DNA of 64,000 nucleotides from Burkholderiales bacterium (lineage in GTDB: Bacteria > Pseudomonadota > Gammaproteobacteria > Burkholderiales > SG8-41): assembly GCA_030684405.1 (NCBI GenBank), contig JAUXYA010000005.1:186001-250000 (forward strand). The letters are read 5' to 3'. The position numbers and the translations under genes were made by a program. Under the pieces are notes generated by a model, which worked only from the letters and a program-made list of their open reading frames with translations, was not told the origin of the DNA and ran no database searches. Shown one piece after another: positions 44,954 through 54,921 of the stretch (positions within the stretch are counted from its first letter, which is position 1; each line of letters starts with the position of its first letter).

Positions 44954-46243
44954 TCAGCCCGCGCTCCGCTCCAGCGCTGCAGCAAAAAAACCATCGGTCT
45001 GGTGCAACTGTGGCCACAGTTGCAGATGCTCTCCGGTCTGCAGCGGGATGCCCTGCCGTTCGAGCAGTTCGCCGCAGTTGAGCGCACGGAATTCCGGGTG
45101 CGCAGCAAGGAAGGTCGTCACGATGCCGCTGTTTTCCTCCGCCAACAGGCTGCAGGTGGCGTAGACCAGGCGGCCGCCGGGTTTGACCAGGCGTGCCGCG
45201 GATTTGAGGATCGCCGTCTGCTTGACGACCAGTTCGGCCACGCTTTCGGGCGACTGGCGGAATTTCAGGTCGGGGTTGCGGCGCAGGGTGCCGAGACCGC
45301 TGCAGGGTGCATCGACCAGTACGCGGTCGATCTTTCCGGCGAGGCGTTTGACCTTGGTGTCGTTCTCGTGGGCAATCACCAGTGGATGCACGTTCGACAG
45401 GCCGGAGCGTTTCAGTCGCGGCTTGAGCCGGTCGAGCCGTTTCTGCGAGATGTCGAAGGCGTAGAGGCGGCCCTGGGAGTTCATCATCGCGCCGAGCATC
45501 AGTGTTTTGCCGCCGGCCCCTGCGCAGAAATCGACGACGAGGTCGCTGCGCCGCGGCGCCAGCAGGTAACCCAGCAACTGGCTGCCTTCGTCCTGCACTT
45601 CGATCACGCCTCCGGTAAACAGCGGGTGGCGGTTAATAGAGGGGTTGCCTCTGATGCGGATGCCGATCGGAGACCAGGGCGTGGCTTCCGCCGGAATGCC
45701 GCCCTTGTTGAGCGTGGTCAGCACTGCATCGCGGTTGCCGAGCAGGGTATTGACACGCAAATCAAGGGGCGCCGGTTCCTGGAGCGCGCGTCCCAGCGCG
45801 CGGATGAAATTCGCATCATGCTCCGTGAGCAGACGGTCGACGACCCAGACGGGCAAGTCGGCTTCCACGCTCAGCGGGTGTTCCGCGCCCGCTTGCGCGC
45901 GCGTGGCATTGAGCCAGGCCTTTTCTTCCGTCGAGCACAGCGCGCCGATGTCCCGGCTGCTGTAACCGCCGATGCGCGTCAGCCACAGCAGCACCAGCTG
46001 CCGCGCGTCGGCCTGTGGCGCAATGTGGTCGAGCAGCATTTTTCGCCGCAGCACGCCGAACACGGTTTCGGCGACAAAGGCGCGATCCTGCGGGCCGAGC
46101 ACATGGCGCTCGCGAAAGTAGCGGCTCAATACGGCATCGGCTGGATAGGTGAAGGCGAGCACGCGCGACAGCGCGTGTGCGGCGTCGGCGAGGCGCAGCG
46201 CATTAGGCATGCGCGCGGCGGATTCGGATGCTGCGGTTTTCAT
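44954..46243 (-). CDS. RsmB/NOP-family rRNA cytosine-C5 methyltransferase
   Basis: 429 aa. The N-terminal RNA-binding region is shorter and less NusB-like than in E. coli RsmB, so the exact rRNA target is not sure. The methyltransferase domain is complete: VVDFCAGAGGKTLMLGAMM (SAM), the DAPCSGLGTLRRNPDLKF motif IV, and YATCSLLAEEN motif VI with the two catalytic cysteines. The ATG overlaps the stop of the upstream DUF3108 gene by four bases. Confidence 0.88.
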   Translation of the reverse strand: MKTAASESAARMPNALRLADAAHALSRVLAFTYPADAVLSRYFRERHVLGPQDRAFVAETVFGVLRRKMLLDHIAPQADARQLVLLWLTRIGGYSSRDIGALCSTEEKAWLNATRAQAGAEHPLSVEADLPVWVVDRLLTEHDANFIRALGRALQEPAPLDLRVNTLLGNRDAVLTTLNKGGIPAEATPWSPIGIRIRGNPSINRHPLFTGGVIEVQDEGSQLLGYLLAPRRSDLVVDFCAGAGGKTLMLGAMMNSQGRLYAFDISQKRLDRLKPRLKRSGLSNVHPLVIAHENDTKVKRLAGKIDRVLVDAPCSGLGTLRRNPDLKFRQSPESVAELVVKQTAILKSAARLVKPGGRLVYATCSLLAEENSGIVTTFLAAHPEFRALNCGELLERQGIPLQTGEHLQLWPQLHQTDGFFAAALERSAG

Positions 46244-47289
46244 GGATTGCCGACCTTAATTTCGCTGACCAGTTGCTCGCCCGACAGCTCGCCTTCGCGG
46301 TTGAAAAAACGGATGCGCACCGGCAGGTTGCGGTAATCGGAAGCGAGCCACAAGGCCATGCTTTCCTGCCCGGCCGTGCGCACCTGAACCACCGGCACGG
46401 CGAGCAGTCGCCCCAGCGGCGTGTCGATGGATTCGGCTGGCAGCACGTCGAAACTGACGGTGTCGAGGCGGCTGCCGCGGGTAAAGGGCAATGTGATGCG
46501 GCCGGCAGCGGGCGGGGTCAGGGCCAGGTTGAACATGAAACTGATCCAGTCCTGGCTGCCGGCGGGCAGTGCGACCGTGGCCTGTTGCGGCAGGCGGCCG
46601 AGGCGCAGCAGGTTCTCGTCCCAGTTGAATACCGCCAGCGTTTCTTCGCTGCGGCTGCCGCGTTTGATGCTGGCGAGGAAACGTTCCGGCCGCAGCCTGT
46701 CGGCAACGATCGCTCCCTGGCTGAGGTAGTGGTAACGGTGCGGCCGGAACAGTTCGACGAGGCCGGTGCTTTCGGACTGGCCACCGGCCATGTAGCGGCC
46801 TTCCCCGAATTCCCAGCTCTGCACAGTACGCCCCACCGGCGTCTGGTCCGGACCCATCGTCAGCAGATAGGTGATGCGGCCCTTGCGCGGGAAATCGGGC
46901 AGGGGTGGGGTTTCGGGTTCGCGGAACATTGTCGGCGAGGCGCTGGCGACCACGGCCGGTTCTGGCGGCGCTGCAGTTTCGGGCTCCACGGGAGGAGTGA
47001 TCACAGGCTCGGGCGCCGGAATGGAGATCGCCGGCTCTGTTGAAAACGCCGGCGCTGTCTCGACTGCGGTCGGCGCTGCGGCCAGGCGTTGCGGCGGTGG
47101 TTTGCGCGCAGGGGCACTGCGCGGTGCCGGTTCTGCACGCGGCGGCGGCAAGGGTTCGATCTGCGCGCTCAGCGGCTGCAGGTCCACTGCGGGTTCGCGC
47201 GCGGGAATGTGGATGCCGCCGAGTATTGCTGCATGGGCGGCCATCGACAGGGCTGCGGCGGCAAGCAGGCGCTGGGAGGGTGGACGCAT
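46240..47289 (-). CDS. DUF3108 protein, proline-rich, membrane-anchored
   Basis: 349 aa. An N-terminal hydrophobic segment (LLAAAALSMAAHAAILGGI) is followed by a long Pro/Ala-rich linker (about residues 35-120, TonB-like in look) and then the DUF3108 beta-rich domain (GRITYLLTMGPDQTPVG to the end). Probably an inner-membrane protein reaching into the periplasm. Function unknown. It lies in a tight unit with a second DUF3108 gene and the RNA methyltransferase. Confidence 0.8.
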   Translation of the reverse strand: MRPPSQRLLAAAALSMAAHAAILGGIHIPAREPAVDLQPLSAQIEPLPPPRAEPAPRSAPARKPPPQRLAAAPTAVETAPAFSTEPAISIPAPEPVITPPVEPETAAPPEPAVVASASPTMFREPETPPLPDFPRKGRITYLLTMGPDQTPVGRTVQSWEFGEGRYMAGGQSESTGLVELFRPHRYHYLSQGAIVADRLRPERFLASIKRGSRSEETLAVFNWDENLLRLGRLPQQATVALPAGSQDWISFMFNLALTPPAAGRITLPFTRGSRLDTVSFDVLPAESIDTPLGRLLAVPVVQVRTAGQESMALWLASDYRNLPVRIRFFNREGELSGEQLVSEIKVGNP

Positions 47290-47299
47290 GACCTGCCGC

Positions 47300-48010
47300 T
47301 CAGCGGATGTCCAGTCGCGAGATGATCTGCTCGTAGCGGCTGCCGTCGTCCTCGACGATACGCATTTTTACCGGCATCAGGCGGTGCGCTCGGGCCAGCC
47401 AGATTTCGTTGGCAGTTTCGCCGGCCTGGTGGCGTCTGACGAGGTGGATGACTTCGAGGCGTCCCAGCGGCGTGTCGATGGTGGTGTCGGGACCAATGGC
47501 GTAGCGGTACTGGTCGAGCTTGCGGCCGTTGGTCATCGCGAACCCGAGGTCCCGCAAGTCCTCCGCATCCAAGAACAGGAACTGGTACATCGCCGACAGC
47601 CGGTCCTGGGTCCCCGGCGGCAGCGCCACGGTGTCGCTGCGACCGTCGTGCTGCAGTGTCAGCGTGCGCGTGCTCCAGTCGAAATCCGCATGTACGCGCC
47701 GCTCGTCGCGGCCGCCGCGCGTGCCGTCGAAGGTTCTCGGGCGCAGCCCCGAACGGTCTATGCTGCCACTGCTGGTCACGCGCCCCGGCCGGCGTTGCGC
47801 CAGTGCGAACAGGCCGATGGCGTGGGTTTCGCTGACTGCACGGTAGCCGCCATCGCGGACTTCGAAGGTTTCCTGCATTACTGCGACCTGGGCGCCGTTG
47901 ATCGACAGGCCGTATTCGGCTTGCACGGCGACAGGCGGAGCGGGTTTTGCCGCGACCGGCTGCAGCAGGGCTGCAGCCAGCAGCAGTGCTGTGGCCAGGG
48001 GCTTAAACAT
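47300..48010 (-). CDS. DUF3108 protein with signal peptide
   Basis: 236 aa. Sec signal at residues 1-21 ([21 protein letters not shown]), then a DUF3108 domain (VQAEYGLSINGAQVAVMQETF, LPPGTQDRLSAMYQFLF, DTPLGRLEVIHLVRRH). It is probably periplasmic. It is a paralogue of the next gene downstream, with matching blocks such as DTPLGRL. The ATG overlaps the purN stop by eight bases. Confidence 0.82.
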   Translation of the reverse strand: MFKPLATALLLAAALLQPVAAKPAPPVAVQAEYGLSINGAQVAVMQETFEVRDGGYRAVSETHAIGLFALAQRRPGRVTSSGSIDRSGLRPRTFDGTRGGRDERRVHADFDWSTRTLTLQHDGRSDTVALPPGTQDRLSAMYQFLFLDAEDLRDLGFAMTNGRKLDQYRYAIGPDTTIDTPLGRLEVIHLVRRHQAGETANEIWLARAHRLMPVKMRIVEDDGSRYEQIISRLDIR

Positions 48011-48653
48011 CGGTGGCGGGGGAGCGCAGCACGCCGGAGGCTTGACCCGCGCCGCGGATGACGACGCGGCCGGCGGTATCGATGGTGACGCGGTCTTCGC
48101 ACAGCCAGCGCAGCGCCTGCGGATAGATGCGGTGTTCCTCGGCCAGCACGCGCGCGGCGAGCGTGTTTTCGCTGTCGCCGGGCAACACCGGCACTGCTGC
48201 CTGGATGATGACCGGCCCATGATCAAGCTGCGGTGTGACGAAGTGTACCGTGCAGCCGTGGATACGCACGCCGGCTTCTAGCGCCTGGTGGTGAGTATGC
48301 AGACCCGGAAACGACGGCAGCAGCGAAGGGTGGATGTTGATCATGCGGCCCGCGTAGCGGCCGACGAAGGCTGTGGTCAGGATGCGCATGAACCCTGCGA
48401 GCACGACGTAGTCGGGCTGCAGCGCATCGACAGCGGTGGCGAGGGCTGTGTCGAAGGCTTCCCGGGAGGCATGCGCCTTGTGATCCACCACCACAGTGGG
48501 GATGCCGCGTGCTGCCGCGGTGGCGAGTCCCCGCGCTGCGGGATTGTTGCTGATCACCGCGCAGAACTCCGCCGGCAGCCCTGCTCCGAGAAGGGCTTCC
48601 ATGTTGCTGCCGCGCCCGGAGATGAGTATCGCGATGCGCTTCAGGATGGTCAC
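48003..48653 (-). CDS. purN: Phosphoribosylglycinamide formyltransferase 1
   Basis: Adds the formyl group from 10-formyl-THF in the third step of purine synthesis. 216 aa with [15 protein letters not shown] at the N-terminus, the [20 protein letters not shown] block with its catalytic His, and [15 protein letters not shown] with the catalytic Asp. It overlaps purM by four bases, so the two steps are made together. Confidence 0.96.
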   Translation of the reverse strand: MTILKRIAILISGRGSNMEALLGAGLPAEFCAVISNNPAARGLATAAARGIPTVVVDHKAHASREAFDTALATAVDALQPDYVVLAGFMRILTTAFVGRYAGRMINIHPSLLPSFPGLHTHHQALEAGVRIHGCTVHFVTPQLDHGPVIIQAAVPVLPGDSENTLAARVLAEEHRIYPQALRWLCEDRVTIDTAGRVVIRGAGQASGVLRSPATDV

Positions 48654-49726
48654 CCCTGGACGACGACGGTCTGTGCTTCGGCGCGGCGCCGGCGGCGCAC
48701 GCTGCCAATGTGCCAGACCTGTTCACCGGATTTTTCGAGCAGTTTGCGCGCACGCGCCGCGTCCTTCTTCGCGACCACCAGCACCATGCCGATCCCGCAG
48801 TTGAACACGCGGTGCATTTCGTCATCGGCGACATTTCCCTGTTCCTGCAGCCAGCGGAACAGCGGCGGCAGCGGCCAGGCATCGCGCCGGATTTCGGCGG
48901 TCAGCCCGGGGCCGAGCATCCGCGGCACGTTGTCGATCAGGCCGCCGCCGGTGATGTGAGCAAGGCCCTTGACCTGCACTTTTTTTAACAGCTGCAGCAC
49001 GGGTTTCACGTAAATGCGAGTCGGCGCGAGAACGGCATCTTTTAACGCGCGGCCACCGATCTTCGCCGACAGCTTGACGCCCGGCTGCGCGAGAATGCGG
49101 CGGATCAGTGAGTAGCCGTTGGAATGCGCGCCGTTGCTGGCGAGTCCCAGCACAGCATCGCCGGGACGGATGCCACGGCCGTCGATGATGCCTTTCTTTT
49201 CGACGATGCCAACGGCGAAACCCGCGAGATCGTATTCGCCCGCGGGGTACATGCCAGGCATTTCCGCAGTTTCACCGCCGATCAGTGCGCAGCCGGCCAT
49301 TTCGCATCCGGCAGCGATGCCCTTCACCACGTCCGTTGCGGCATCGACGTCGAGTTTGCCGCAGGCGTAGTAGTCGAGGAAAAACAGCGGCTCAGCGCCC
49401 AGTGTGAGAATGTCGTTGACGCTCATCGCGACAAGATCTATGCCGATGCTGTCATGGCGCCGCCACTCGAAGGCCAGTTTCAGCTTGGTGCCCACGCCGT
49501 CGGTGCCGGAGACCAGCACCGGTTCGCGATAGCCTTTGGGCACGGCAAACAGTGCGCCAAAGCCGCCGATGCCTGCCATCACACCGGAACGCAAGGTGCG
49601 TTTCGCGTAAGGTTTGATGCGGTCGACGAGTGCGTCGCCGGCATCGATGTCGACGCCTGCATCGCGGTAGGTCAGCGCCTTGCGGCCCGGGTTCTTGCGT
49701 TTCAAGGTGGTCCTCGTATTGAGCAT
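48650..49726 (-). CDS. purM: Phosphoribosylformylglycinamidine cyclo-ligase
   Basis: Closes the imidazole ring with ATP in the fifth step of purine synthesis. 358 aa with [59 protein letters not shown] and [14 protein letters not shown] complete. It is divergent from perM, with a short shared promoter region (GATAAGATA near 49785). Confidence 0.96.
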   Translation of the reverse strand: MLNTRTTLKRKNPGRKALTYRDAGVDIDAGDALVDRIKPYAKRTLRSGVMAGIGGFGALFAVPKGYREPVLVSGTDGVGTKLKLAFEWRRHDSIGIDLVAMSVNDILTLGAEPLFFLDYYACGKLDVDAATDVVKGIAAGCEMAGCALIGGETAEMPGMYPAGEYDLAGFAVGIVEKKGIIDGRGIRPGDAVLGLASNGAHSNGYSLIRRILAQPGVKLSAKIGGRALKDAVLAPTRIYVKPVLQLLKKVQVKGLAHITGGGLIDNVPRMLGPGLTAEIRRDAWPLPPLFRWLQEQGNVADDEMHRVFNCGIGMVLVVAKKDAARARKLLEKSGEQVWHIGSVRRRRRAEAQTVVVQG

Positions 49727-49830
49727 TCGGTGTCAGCTGTGGGGATGGGACGGCCAAGCGGGGCTGACGACCGTAGCCCTGATAAGATAGGCGCCGGCAA
49801 CACGCCTGACCAAAGCGGATTTTATCGTAA

Positions 49831-50880
49831 ATGGATATCCCGGGACGCACTCCACAGCACCTCTGGCAATGGCTGGTCGTGGCCGCGATCGCCGGTATCG
49901 CAATCTACCTGCTGAGTCCGATCCTGACGCCGTTCATGCTGGCGGCGATTCTTGCCTACATCTGCAATCCGCTGGTGGGGCGCATGACCCGCGTTCCGCG
50001 CGCCTTGGCTACAGCGCTGGTGCTGGTCATGCTGCTGCTTGCCGTGCTGGTGTTGCTGGTGGTGCTGCTGCCGCTGCTGATCCGCCAGGTGCGCGCGATT
50101 GCAGACCAGGCGCCGGTGTTCGTCGATTGGCTGCGTGTCGCCGCCGCGCCGCGGCTGGAGCAACTGCTTGGCGTGCAGCTGGAGACCGCGATGGTGCGCG
50201 ACTGGATGACCGCCCACCTCGCCGACATTCGCGATTTCGCGCTGAAGCTGCTGCCCAAGCTGACCAGCGGCGGCCTCGCCGTTGTCGGCTTTCTGGTCAA
50301 CCTGGTGCTGGTGCCCCTGGTGCTGTTTTATTTTCTCCGCGACTGGGACCGCATCATCGCCGGCATCGACGGGATGATCCCGCGGCGCTACCACGGCCGC
50401 ATCAGCATGCTTGCGCGCGAGATCGACGGAGTGCTCGGCCAGTTCCTGCGCGGACAGTTGCTGGTGATGCTGGCCATGGCCCTGTTCTATACCGTCGGGC
50501 TGTGGCTGGCCGGCCTCGATTACGCGTTGTCGGTGGGGATTTTTGCCGGGCTGGTGACCTTTGTGCCTTACCTCGGCATCATCCTCGGCGTGGTGCTGGC
50601 CACGCTGGCTGGCCTGCTGCAGTTCCAGGAACTGACACCGCTGATCTGGATATGGGCCGTTTTCATTGTCGCGAGCTTGATCGAGGGCTACCTGCTGGTG
50701 CCCTGGCTCGTCGGGGAGCGCATCGGCCTCCACCCGGTTGCAGTGATTTTTGCGTTGCTCGCTTTCGGCAGCTTGTTCGGATTTTTCGGTGTGCTGCTGG
50801 CGCTGCCGGTCAGTGCTGCTTTGCTGGTGTGGGGGCGTCACCTGCACCGCGATTACCTCGCGAGCGGTATGTACCGGTAA
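49831..50880 (+). CDS. AI-2E family (PerM-like) permease
   Basis: 349-aa polytopic membrane protein with ~7-8 helices and the family C-terminal blocks DYALSVGIFAGLVTFVPYLG, EGYLLVPWLVGERIGLHPV and FGSLFGFFGVLLALPVSAA. Relatives include PerM of E. coli and TqsA, an AI-2 exporter; the true substrate here is unknown. It sits between purM and hda, the usual place in Betaproteobacteria. Confidence 0.9.
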   Translation: MDIPGRTPQHLWQWLVVAAIAGIAIYLLSPILTPFMLAAILAYICNPLVGRMTRVPRALATALVLVMLLLAVLVLLVVLLPLLIRQVRAIADQAPVFVDWLRVAAAPRLEQLLGVQLETAMVRDWMTAHLADIRDFALKLLPKLTSGGLAVVGFLVNLVLVPLVLFYFLRDWDRIIAGIDGMIPRRYHGRISMLAREIDGVLGQFLRGQLLVMLAMALFYTVGLWLAGLDYALSVGIFAGLVTFVPYLGIILGVVLATLAGLLQFQELTPLIWIWAVFIVASLIEGYLLVPWLVGERIGLHPVAVIFALLAFGSLFGFFGVLLALPVSAALLVWGRHLHRDYLASGMYR

Positions 50881-50936
50881 AGAGCAGCAGGTAATGAGAG
50901 GCCGGAAATGAACAAGAGGGGGAGGGGATAAGGCGA

Positions 50937-51611
50937 ATGAAGCAGCTCGCCTTCGAACTGGCGGCGCCGCCTGCGCCGACGCTCGACAATTTCGTCATCG
51001 GTGAAAACGCGGAAGTTGTGGCTGCGCTACGCGCGCTCGCGCGCGCCGGACAGTCCGAACGTTTCATTTATCTCTGGGGCGGCAGCGGCAGCGGCCGCAG
51101 CCATTTGCTGCTGGCGACCTTGCATGCGCTGCGCGAGGCCGGCAGGACCACGCGCCTGTTCGATGGCAGCGCTGAGGGCGTGCAGGCCGACGATGCCTGC
51201 GCAGCTGACGACGTGCAGCGGCTCGACGGTCCGGCGCAGATTGCGCTGTTCAATGTCTGCAACACGCTGCGCGAGGGCGGCGGTGTGCTGGTCGCGGCCG
51301 GTGATCTGCCGCCCGCGCGGCTGTCGCTGCGGCCCGACCTGCTGACCCGGCTCGCCTGGGGGCTGGTCTACGAAGTGCGTGCGCTGAGTGAGAAAGACCG
51401 CCTGGCGGCGCTGCGGGATTACGCCGCGGCGCGCGGGTTTGCCCTGCCGCCGGAGGTGGCGGATTACCTGCTGGCCCGTGCGCCGCGTGACTTGAACTCG
51501 CTGCGCGCGCTGGTGGACACGCTCGACCGGCTGTCGCTGGAGCAGAAACGCGCCATTACGGTGCCGCTGGCGCGCGAGTTGTTGCAGCCAGCGCCGCCGA
51601 AACAGTCATGA
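50937..51611 (+). CDS. hda: DnaA regulatory inactivator Hda
   Basis: A DnaA-like AAA+ protein that, with the DNA clamp, makes DnaA hydrolyse ATP and so prevents over-initiation. 224 aa. FELAAPPAPTLDNFVIGEN at the N-terminus probably includes the clamp-binding motif (QLAFEL). The P-loop is GGSGSGRSH (48-56). The LRPDLLTRLAWGLVYEV sensor region is present. It follows the perM-like gene on the same strand. Confidence 0.92.
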   Translation: MKQLAFELAAPPAPTLDNFVIGENAEVVAALRALARAGQSERFIYLWGGSGSGRSHLLLATLHALREAGRTTRLFDGSAEGVQADDACAADDVQRLDGPAQIALFNVCNTLREGGGVLVAAGDLPPARLSLRPDLLTRLAWGLVYEVRALSEKDRLAALRDYAAARGFALPPEVADYLLARAPRDLNSLRALVDTLDRLSLEQKRAITVPLARELLQPAPPKQS

Positions 51612-51636
51612 ATGAACGATAAGAACGGAAACACGC

Positions 51637-52293
51637 ATGAACCTGGCCTTGTTTGACCTCGACCACACGCTGCTTGCCGGCGACAGCGATTTTGAATGGG
51701 CGCAGTTCCTGATCGATCGCGGCGTGCTCGATCGCGAGGTCTACGAGGTGCGCAACCAGCAGTTCTACGATCAGTACAAGGCCGGAACGCTGGACATCCG
51801 CGAGTTCCTCGATTTCCAGCTGAAACCGCTGTCGCGCCACCCGCGGCACGTGCTCGATGCCTGGCATGCAGAGTACATGCACGAGCGCATCGCGCCGATG
51901 ATCCGCGACTCGGCGCGGGCGCTGGTTGAGCGCCACCGTGGCGATTTGTGCGTGATCATCACCGCGACCAACAGTTTTGTCACTGCGCCGATTGCACGTG
52001 CTTTCGGCATCGAACACCTGATTGCCACCGAGCCCGAAATCCGCGACGGCGAGTTTACCGGCGGTGTCAGCGGCATACCGAGTTTCCGCGAAGGCAAGGT
52101 TGAACGCCTCGAATCGTGGCTGGCCTCCCGCGGGGAAACTATAAAAAGTCATTTAAAATCAATATTTTATAGTGACTCCCATAATGATCTGCCGTTGCTC
52201 GGGATGGTCACTCACCCGGTGGCGGTGGATCCCGATGCTGCCCTGCGCGCGCACGCTGAAGCCCGTGGCTGGCCGGTTATCAGTCTTGGTTGA
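51637..52293 (+). CDS. HAD-IB family hydrolase (phosphoserine-phosphatase-like)
   Basis: 218 aa. The HAD nucleophile is Asp7 in LALFDLDHTLLAGDSDFEW, motif II is VIITATNSFVTAPIA, and the acid motif is FYSDSHNDLPLL. The subfamily includes phosphatases of phosphoserine-type substrates, but these short forms are not assigned. It lies in the conserved hda-HAD-pcnB order. Confidence 0.9.
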   Translation: MNLALFDLDHTLLAGDSDFEWAQFLIDRGVLDREVYEVRNQQFYDQYKAGTLDIREFLDFQLKPLSRHPRHVLDAWHAEYMHERIAPMIRDSARALVERHRGDLCVIITATNSFVTAPIARAFGIEHLIATEPEIRDGEFTGGVSGIPSFREGKVERLESWLASRGETIKSHLKSIFYSDSHNDLPLLGMVTHPVAVDPDAALRAHAEARGWPVISLG

Positions 52294-52322
52294 TCGCCCG
52301 CGGAAGGCATGAACTGGGCATG

Positions 52323-52328
52323 TATAAT
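52323..52328 (+). promoter_or_regulatory. -10 box of pcnB
   Basis: Perfect TATAAT preceded by TG (TGTATAAT), an extended -10 element between the HAD gene and pcnB. No good -35 hexamer at 16-18 bp. Confidence 0.6.
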
Positions 52329-52414
52329 CGCGCCGGATTTCCCAGCTGCGGCAAGCAGACGGCATGCGCCGTCATTCCCGAGCGCGCCGCCCGCCATATC
52401 TGCATGATTTCCGC

Positions 52415-53758
52415 ATGATCAAGAAACTGCTCGGCCGGATGTTTTCCGGCCGCATGTTCAAGCCTTCCAAACCGCGCATCATTGCGGTGAGTGCGCACGG
52501 CATCACCCGAGATCGCATCGGCAGCTGCGCGCTGCGTACCTGCGATGCACTGCAGGAGGCGGGATACAGCGCCTTCGTTGTCGGCGGCGCAGTGCGCGAC
52601 CTGATTCTCGGTCGCGATCCCAAGGATTTTGATGTCGCGACCGACGCCACGCCGGAACAGGTGCGCGCGGTATTCCGTCGCTCGCGCATCATCGGTCGGC
52701 GCTTTCGCATCGTCCACGTGATGTGCGGCCGTGATCTGGTCGAGGTCACCACCTTCCGCGGTCCGGCTGACGAAGGCGGTGCCGGCACCCAGGTCGAGGA
52801 TGAACACGGCCGCCTGCTGCGCGACAACGTCTGGGGCGACCAGGCGCAGGATGCGGCGCGGCGCGACTTCACGATCAATGCGCTGTTCTACGATCCCGCG
52901 CGCGAGCAAGTCTGGGATTACCACGGCGGCGTTGCCGACCTGAAGCGCAAGCGCCTGCGCATGATCGGCGACCCGACGCAGCGTTTTCGTGAGGACCCCG
53001 TGCGCATGCTGCGAGCGGTGCGTTTTGCGGCGTCCTGCGGGCTGGAAATCGACACATCGACGCGCAAGCCGGTGAAGGCGCTGGCAAAATTGCTGGCCAA
53101 TGTGCCGGCGGCACGGCTTTTTGACGAAATGCTCAAGCTGCTGCTGTCGGGCCACGCTGCCGAATGTGTGAAGCGTCTGCGCAGGGAGGGCCTGCACCAT
53201 GGCCTGCTGCCGCTGCTCGACGTGATCCTCGAGCAGCCGCTGGGCGAGCGCTTCGTGATGCTCGCGCTGAAGAATACCGATGCACGTATCCGCGACGGCA
53301 AGCCGATATCGCCGGCCTTCCTGTTCGCCGCGCTGATGTGGCACGAGGTTCTCGCGGCCTGGAAAAAGATCGAGGCGCGCGGCGTGCCGCCGATTCCCGC
53401 GCTCTACGAGGCGATGGACGAGATGCTCGACAGGCAGACCGAGCAGCTCGCCATCCCGCGGCGCTACACATCGGACATGAAGGAGCTGTGGGCACTGCAG
53501 CCGCGTTTTGAACAACGTTCGGGCCAGCGTCCGTTCCGGTTGCTGGAGCACCTGCGCTTCCGCGCGGCCTACGATTTCCTGTTACTGCGTTGCGAAAGCG
53601 GGGAGGTCGACAAGGCGCTCGGCGACTGGTGGACCAGCTTCCAGGACGCCGATGCTGATGCGCGGGCGAGCATGTTGGTTACTGACAGTGGTCCGGCGAA
53701 AAAGCGCCGCAAGCGTCGCCGCCGCAAGCCGGGTGCGGAAGCGCCGGATGCCGGATGA
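52415..53758 (+). CDS. pcnB: Poly(A) polymerase I
   Basis: Adds poly(A) tails to RNA to promote decay. 447 aa from the ATG at 52415 (MIKKLLGRMF), or 464 aa from an ATG at 52364; neither has an SD. The nucleotidyltransferase signature AFVVGGAVRDLILGRDPKDFDVAT with its DxD and the RRDFTINALFYDP block are clear. The C-terminal Arg/Lys-rich tail KKRRKRRRRKPG is typical of PAP I and separates it from CCA-adding enzymes. It overlaps folK by four bases. Confidence 0.92.
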   Translation: MIKKLLGRMFSGRMFKPSKPRIIAVSAHGITRDRIGSCALRTCDALQEAGYSAFVVGGAVRDLILGRDPKDFDVATDATPEQVRAVFRRSRIIGRRFRIVHVMCGRDLVEVTTFRGPADEGGAGTQVEDEHGRLLRDNVWGDQAQDAARRDFTINALFYDPAREQVWDYHGGVADLKRKRLRMIGDPTQRFREDPVRMLRAVRFAASCGLEIDTSTRKPVKALAKLLANVPAARLFDEMLKLLLSGHAAECVKRLRREGLHHGLLPLLDVILEQPLGERFVMLALKNTDARIRDGKPISPAFLFAALMWHEVLAAWKKIEARGVPPIPALYEAMDEMLDRQTEQLAIPRRYTSDMKELWALQPRFEQRSGQRPFRLLEHLRFRAAYDFLLLRCESGEVDKALGDWWTSFQDADADARASMLVTDSGPAKKRRKRRRRKPGAEAPDAG

Positions 53759-54267
53759 GCCGGGTGCCTGCGGCCAAGCACGCAGCCTGCGTCGCACTCG
53801 GCGCGAACATCGGTGAACCAATGCGCCAGATCGAAGAGGGATTCGCCGCGCTGGCCGCATTGCCGGAAACCCGGCTGCTTGCGCGGTCCTCGCTGTATTG
53901 CAGCGCGCCCGTCGGCTACGCCGACCAGCCGGATTTCATCAACGCGGTGGCGATGATTGAGACCGCGCTGGGTCCCCATGAGCTGTTAGCCGCTCTGCTC
54001 GCCGTCGAGCGCGCGCATGGCCGGGTTCGCGACTTCCCCAATGCCCCGCGCACTCTGGATCTAGACATCGTACTTTACGGCGATCTGGTGCTGCACGAGC
54101 CGGGGCTGACGATTCCGCATGCACGCATGCTTGAGCGCGCTTTCGTGATGGTGCCACTGGCCGAGATTGCGCCCGATGCCCAAGTTCCGGGGCGGGGGCG
54201 AGTCAGTGAGTTGGCGGCGCGGCTCGACGCTGACAGCGTCGCGCAGCTGCAGCGGATGCCGGCATGA
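53755..54267 (+). CDS. folK: 6-hydroxymethyl-7,8-dihydropterin pyrophosphokinase
   Basis: Transfers pyrophosphate from ATP to the pterin in folate synthesis. 170 aa with CVALGANIGEPMRQIEEG, VGYADQPDFINAVAMIET and the RTLDLDIVLYGD motif with metal-binding aspartates, plus IPHARMLERAFVMVPL. It overlaps pcnB and the following kinase by four bases at each end. Confidence 0.96.
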   Translation: MSRVPAAKHAACVALGANIGEPMRQIEEGFAALAALPETRLLARSSLYCSAPVGYADQPDFINAVAMIETALGPHELLAALLAVERAHGRVRDFPNAPRTLDLDIVLYGDLVLHEPGLTIPHARMLERAFVMVPLAEIAPDAQVPGRGRVSELAARLDADSVAQLQRMPA

Positions 54268-54908
54268 CGCCGAGTGCCAGATACCGCTACATCGTGGTCG
54301 AAGGACCTATTGGATCGGGCAAGACCACGCTGGCACGCCGCCTCGCGAAGCACCTTGGTGCGGCCACGCTGTTCGAAGATCCTGACGCGAATCCCTTCCT
54401 TCCCGGCTTTTACCAGGATCCCGCGCGCCATGCACTGTCGGTACAGCTGTTTTTCCTGTTTCAGCGCATGAATCAGGTGCGTGATCTTGTGCAGTCCGAT
54501 CTCTTCGGGGGCGTGACGGTCGCCGATTTCATGCTGGAGAAGGATCCGCTATTTGCGCGTCTCAATCTGAATGACGCCGAGCTTGCCCTCTACCGCCAGA
54601 TCTACGACCACCTGAAGCCGCAGGCACCGCAGCCCGACCTGGTGATCTACCTGCAGGCGGGGGCCGATACGCTGGTGGAGCGCGTGCGGCGACGCGCCAC
54701 CAGCTATGAAAAGACCATTCCCGACGAGTATTTGCACCGCCTCGCAGATGCCTATGCGCGGTATTTCCATCACTACGCCGCGGCGCCGCTGCTGATCATC
54801 AATTCCGAGAACCTGAACTTCGTTGATTCAAGTGCGGATTTTGATTTATTGTTGCAGCGGATCAATGCCATGCGCGGCCCGCGCGAATTCTTCAGCCTGG
54901 GCGGCTAA
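54264..54908 (+). CDS. Deoxynucleoside kinase (dGK/dCK family)
   Basis: 214 aa. P-loop GPIGSGKT at residues 14-21, RPEPDPNPFL-like [16 protein letters not shown] substrate region, [15 protein letters not shown] and the lid [13 protein letters not shown]. It should phosphorylate deoxyadenosine/deoxyguanosine in salvage. The folK-kinase-panB order is conserved in Betaproteobacteria. Confidence 0.9.
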   Translation: MTPSARYRYIVVEGPIGSGKTTLARRLAKHLGAATLFEDPDANPFLPGFYQDPARHALSVQLFFLFQRMNQVRDLVQSDLFGGVTVADFMLEKDPLFARLNLNDAELALYRQIYDHLKPQAPQPDLVIYLQAGADTLVERVRRRATSYEKTIPDEYLHRLADAYARYFHHYAAAPLLIINSENLNFVDSSADFDLLLQRINAMRGPREFFSLGG

Positions 54909-54921
54909 CCGGGAGTTTCTA

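Noticed and set aside
53164..53511. Small plus-strand open frame inside pcnB
   Set aside because: Out-of-frame shadow with Arg-rich composition.
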